Assembly: GCA_021828085.1 (NCBI GenBank)
Contig: JAKATE010000102.1
Span: forward strand, 1-6,968
Origin: Thermoplasmata archaeon
GTDB taxonomy: Archaea > Thermoplasmatota > Thermoplasmata > Lutacidiplasmatales > UBA184
Direction of reading: 5' to 3'
Length of the DNA stretch: 6,968 nucleotides
Position numbers and translations under genes: made by a program. How positions within the stretch are numbered: position 1 is the first letter of the stretch; every line of letters starts with the position of its first letter. Below the pieces are notes generated by a model. It saw only the letters and a list, made by a program, of their open reading frames with translations, ran no database searches and had not been told where the DNA came from. This document shows, piece after piece, positions 5,287-6,968 of the stretch.

Positions 5287-5787
5287 TCAAAGACCGCGCC
5301 GAGAGGCCGCGGAGGAGGACCTGGGACGGAACCAGCGTCCCGACCGGGCCCCGGAGCTCGTGTCGCTCACGTAGCTCGCGCGGTTCGCCGAGACATCCCA
5401 GCGGACCCCGTAGGCGTCGTCGAAGACCAGATGGTCGGGGAGCCTCGTGACGACCTGGCCGCCGAGCCCCCAGACGAGCGATTCCAGGCGGCTGATCTCC
5501 CCTTCGTCCCCGTCGAGCCCCACGTGCGCGAGGCGCTCGCCGGGCACGACCCGTTCCCTGCCCTCAAGCTGGAGGACGAGGCCTTCGCGCGAGAGCACCG
5601 ACAGCCCGATCCGCGCCCCTGCCGCCTCCGCTTCCGCCCATCCCATCTCCGGAGGGAGCGTGAGCCACCCCTCGGGGGTCTCCACCTCCCGGTACGCCAC
5701 GGTCAGGTCGAACAAGTGAAGGTAGAGCGCCTCGGCCTTCCGGAGATAGGGAACGCGCAGAGCTACGTGGTCGACCCGTCGGAGCAC
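5287..5787 (-). CDS. VOC-superfamily (glyoxalase/dioxygenase-like) protein
   Basis: This 166-residue cytoplasmic protein has the vicinal oxygen chelate fold. The first module starts RVDHVALRVPYLRKAEALY (4-22), the classic opening with metal ligand His7. A second module contains LAHVGL (86-91) with His88 and ends in DDAYGVRWDVS (123-133), replacing the usual 'DPDGN..E' end. By position the metal ligands could be His7, Glu75 (LQLE), His88 and Asp131, with Asp instead of the common Glu. The reaction is unknown: glyoxalases, extradiol dioxygenases, epimerases and resistance proteins share this fold. The last 26 or so residues form a Ser/Arg-rich tail outside the domain. The start is GTG at 5785-5787. 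An in-frame TAG lies 21 bases upstream with no ATG between, and a TATA-like site sits about 28 bases ahead, so the transcript is probably leaderless. Confidence 0.8.
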   Translation of the reverse strand: MLRRVDHVALRVPYLRKAEALYLHLFDLTVAYREVETPEGWLTLPPEMGWAEAEAAGARIGLSVLSREGLVLQLEGRERVVPGERLAHVGLDGDEGEISRLESLVWGLGGQVVTRLPDHLVFDDAYGVRWDVSANRASYVSDTSSGARSGRWFRPRSSSAASRRGL

Positions 5788-5810
5788 GGGCGCGACGTGA
5801 ACGGGCTATG

Positions 5811-5820
5811 CGGATAAGTG
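5811..5820 (-). promoter_or_regulatory. TATA-like element for the VOC gene
   Basis: On the minus strand this reads CACTTATCCG. TTAT is centred about 28 bases before the GTG start at 5787, matching the leaderless archaeal spacing. It suggests the VOC gene is transcribed separately from the surface-protein gene upstream of it. Confidence 0.45.
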
Positions 5821-5832
5821 CTCGGTCAGGTC

Positions 5833-5860
5833 GGCTCGCGGCGGCGAGCCCCGCGTGGGG
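5833..5860 (-). terminator. Two adjacent hairpins after the surface-protein gene
   Basis: GGCTCGC (5833-5839) pairs perfectly with GCGAGCC (5844-5850), a seven-base stem with a four-base loop. CCCC (5849-5852) pairs with GGGG (5857-5860) around GCGT. The two share two bases and so are alternatives. They lie between the TAA at 5888-5890 and the TATA-like site of the VOC gene. They may end or stabilise the upstream transcript; no T-run follows on the minus strand. Confidence 0.3.
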
Positions 5861-5887
5861 CGGCGGGGGGCGGCATGGGATCCGTCG

Positions 5888-6968
5888 TTACGAGGGGCCC
5901 GAGGGCGCCCAGGGCCCCGGGGGCCCGGCGGCGCTCGGGTCCGGTCCGGTGTCTGGACTAGGGGAGCGCGGGCGGCGTCGGCGTCGAAGGACCAGGGCCG
6001 CCGCGACCGCCACTACGACCACGAGCACGGCGAGCGCGAGGAGCGGCAAACCCCAGGCCCCCAGCCCGAGAGGGCTCGTGGACCCTGTTGGCGGGGACTG
6101 GGAGCTGGAAGCGGAGTACACGTCGATCTCCACGATCGCGTGGCCGGAGTGTCCCTGCGAGTCGGTGACCATGACGGTCGCGTTGTAGTGGCCCGGGGAG
6201 GAGGGCGCGCAGGAGAACGACGCGGCGTTCTGGGCGGTGCAGCCGGGCGGGAGCGCGCCCCACGCGTAGGTGGGATAGGTCCCGGAGCCGCCCTGGGCGA
6301 CGGCATCCAGGGTCGTGGAGGACCCGACGGCGAGGGAAGCGGGGTGGGCCGTCGCCGTGACCCCGACCGAGGTGGGGGTGGACCAGACGTCGAGCTCGAC
6401 GGTCCCCGAGGCCTGGACGCCGGCCGTGTCGGTCACGGTGGCCGTGACGTTGAAGTGCCCCGCCGCGGCGGGGACGCAGCTGAAGCTCGCCTGGACCGCG
6501 CTTGCGCAGCCCGAGGGGAGCCCGGTCCAGGCGTAGCTCGCGTAGGGAGGCGTGCCTCCCGAAGGGGTCGCGGTGAGAGTGGTGGAGGTCCCGAGCGAGA
6601 AGGCCCGTGGGACGGCCACGAGCGCGAGGGTCAAAGCGGGCGGGGTCCCCGAGTAGACGTTCACCTGGACCCTCGCAGTGCCCTGCCGACCGCCGCTGTC
6701 GGTGACGACGACGGAGACGTTCCAGTGGCCCACCACGGTCGGCGTGCAGGAGAAGGAGGGGGCGGTGGGCGTGGGGCAACCCGTGGGGAGCGAGGACCAG
6801 AGGTAGGACGTGTAGGTCCCGGTGCCGCCTCCCGGGGTCGCGGTGAACGCGACCGCGTTCCCCAGCGTCGCCGTCGTCGGAAGCGCCTGAAGGGACACGG
6901 TCACCGGCTGCAGGGCGTTCCAGACGGCGATCGACACCTGCGCGGTCGCGCTGCCGCTCGCGGAATCG
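5888..6968 (-). CDS. Membrane-anchored surface protein with PKD-like repeats (5' truncated)
   Basis: The frame stays open to the right edge. A GTG at 6935-6937 exists, but the ten codons before it (DSASGSATAQ) continue the repeat pattern, so the real start is outside the window. Numbering from that GTG, three Ig/PKD-like repeats occupy about residues 12-96, 102-186 and 190-275. Each has 'Y.W..LP.GC', then 'SFSC.P', then 'GH.N.(S/T)...VTD..G'. After a Ser/Pro/Thr linker (276-293) comes a hydrophobic helix (about 294-317), an RRRRR stop-transfer cluster (318-322) and a Pro-rich cytoplasmic tail. The repeats should thus be outside the cell, held by the C-terminal anchor. PKD domains serve in adhesion, S-layer or enzyme-linked surface proteins; with the N-terminal part missing no specific role can be given. 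Each repeat carries one cysteine pair and one sequon (Asn73, 163, 252). Confidence 0.82.
   Translation of the reverse strand, partial: DSASGSATAQVSIAVWNALQPVTVSLQALPTTATLGNAVAFTATPGGGTGTYTSYLWSSLPTGCPTPTAPSFSCTPTVVGHWNVSVVVTDSGGRQGTARVQVNVYSGTPPALTLALVAVPRAFSLGTSTTLTATPSGGTPPYASYAWTGLPSGCASAVQASFSCVPAAAGHFNVTATVTDTAGVQASGTVELDVWSTPTSVGVTATAHPASLAVGSSTTLDAVAQGGSGTYPTYAWGALPPGCTAQNAASFSCAPSSPGHYNATVMVTDSQGHSGHAIVEIDVYSASSSQSPPTGSTSPLGLGAWGLPLLALAVLVVVVAVAAALVLRRRRRPRSPSPDTGPDPSAAGPPGPWAPSGPS
6113..6904 (-). repeat. Three tandem PKD-like coding repeats, about 270-base period
   Basis: The units lie at about 6650-6904, 6380-6634 and 6113-6370. Paired landmarks (first Cys at residues 54, 144 and 233; second at 64, 154 and 243) recur every 89-90 codons. 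The repeats are clear at protein level but diverged at DNA level, so this is an old duplication and not a recent one. The end of a further unit is visible beyond 6935 at the right edge. Confidence 0.75.

Noticed and set aside
5062..5817. Plus-strand open frame opposite the VOC gene
   Set aside because: It is antisense to a VOC domain with correctly placed His residues and has low-complexity composition.
5958..6779. Second minus-strand open frame within the surface-protein gene
   Set aside because: It is an Arg/His/Gly/Leu-rich alternate frame. The PKD-like repeats and membrane anchor are all in the other frame.
6113..6904. Tandem DNA repeats suggestive of a CRISPR or recent duplication
   Set aside because: The period is about 270 bases and conservation is at protein level only. 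These are diverged coding repeats of a surface protein.

Overview
The window is very GC-rich and looks archaeal. Short AT islands resembling TATA boxes sit about 25-30 bases ahead of several start codons, as in leaderless archaeal transcripts. There is a type IV pilin-like protein with a class III (prepilin) signal. There is also a surface protein of PKD-like repeats ending in a membrane anchor and an arginine cluster. My best guess, by inference only, is an uncultivated high-GC lineage of Thermoplasmatota. No RNA gene, insertion sequence or CRISPR array was seen.

Layout, left to right. Bases 1-83 hold the last 26 codons of a membrane protein (+). A convergent minus-strand gene (119-619) encodes a 166-residue protein I do not recognise. 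Next is a plus-strand TIM-barrel protein of the methylenetetrahydrofolate reductase (MetF) family. Its first standard start codon is the GTG at 869, but the catalytic first strand is encoded upstream of it, so the real start is probably a CTG near 776. A 100-base gap follows, with a clear TATA box flanked by dyad sequences. It leads into a compact three-gene ABC exporter operon: a DrrA-like ATPase (1806-2759) and two ABC-2 permeases (2746-3567 and 3574-4362), joined by a 14-base overlap and a 6-base gap. A terminator-like hairpin running into a second TATA box separates this operon from a secreted pilin-like protein with eight cysteines (4473-5261).

The right part is on the minus strand. A VOC-fold (glyoxalase/dioxygenase superfamily) protein at 5287-5787 starts with GTG and has its own TATA-like site. 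Upstream of it, running off the right edge, is a large surface protein (5888-6968, 5' end missing). It has three PKD-like repeats of about 90 residues, each with one cysteine pair and one N-glycosylation sequon at a fixed position, followed by a membrane anchor.

Together the genes point to the cell envelope: an exporter of unknown cargo, a pilin-like filament or surface subunit, and an anchored glycoprotein-like adhesin or S-layer-associated protein. The MetF-family and VOC proteins are cytoplasmic enzymes with no obvious link to these. I see no convincing new multi-gene system. The most useful leads are the mis-startable MetF gene, the dyad-flanked promoter of the exporter operon, and the cysteine/sequon pattern of the surface repeats.
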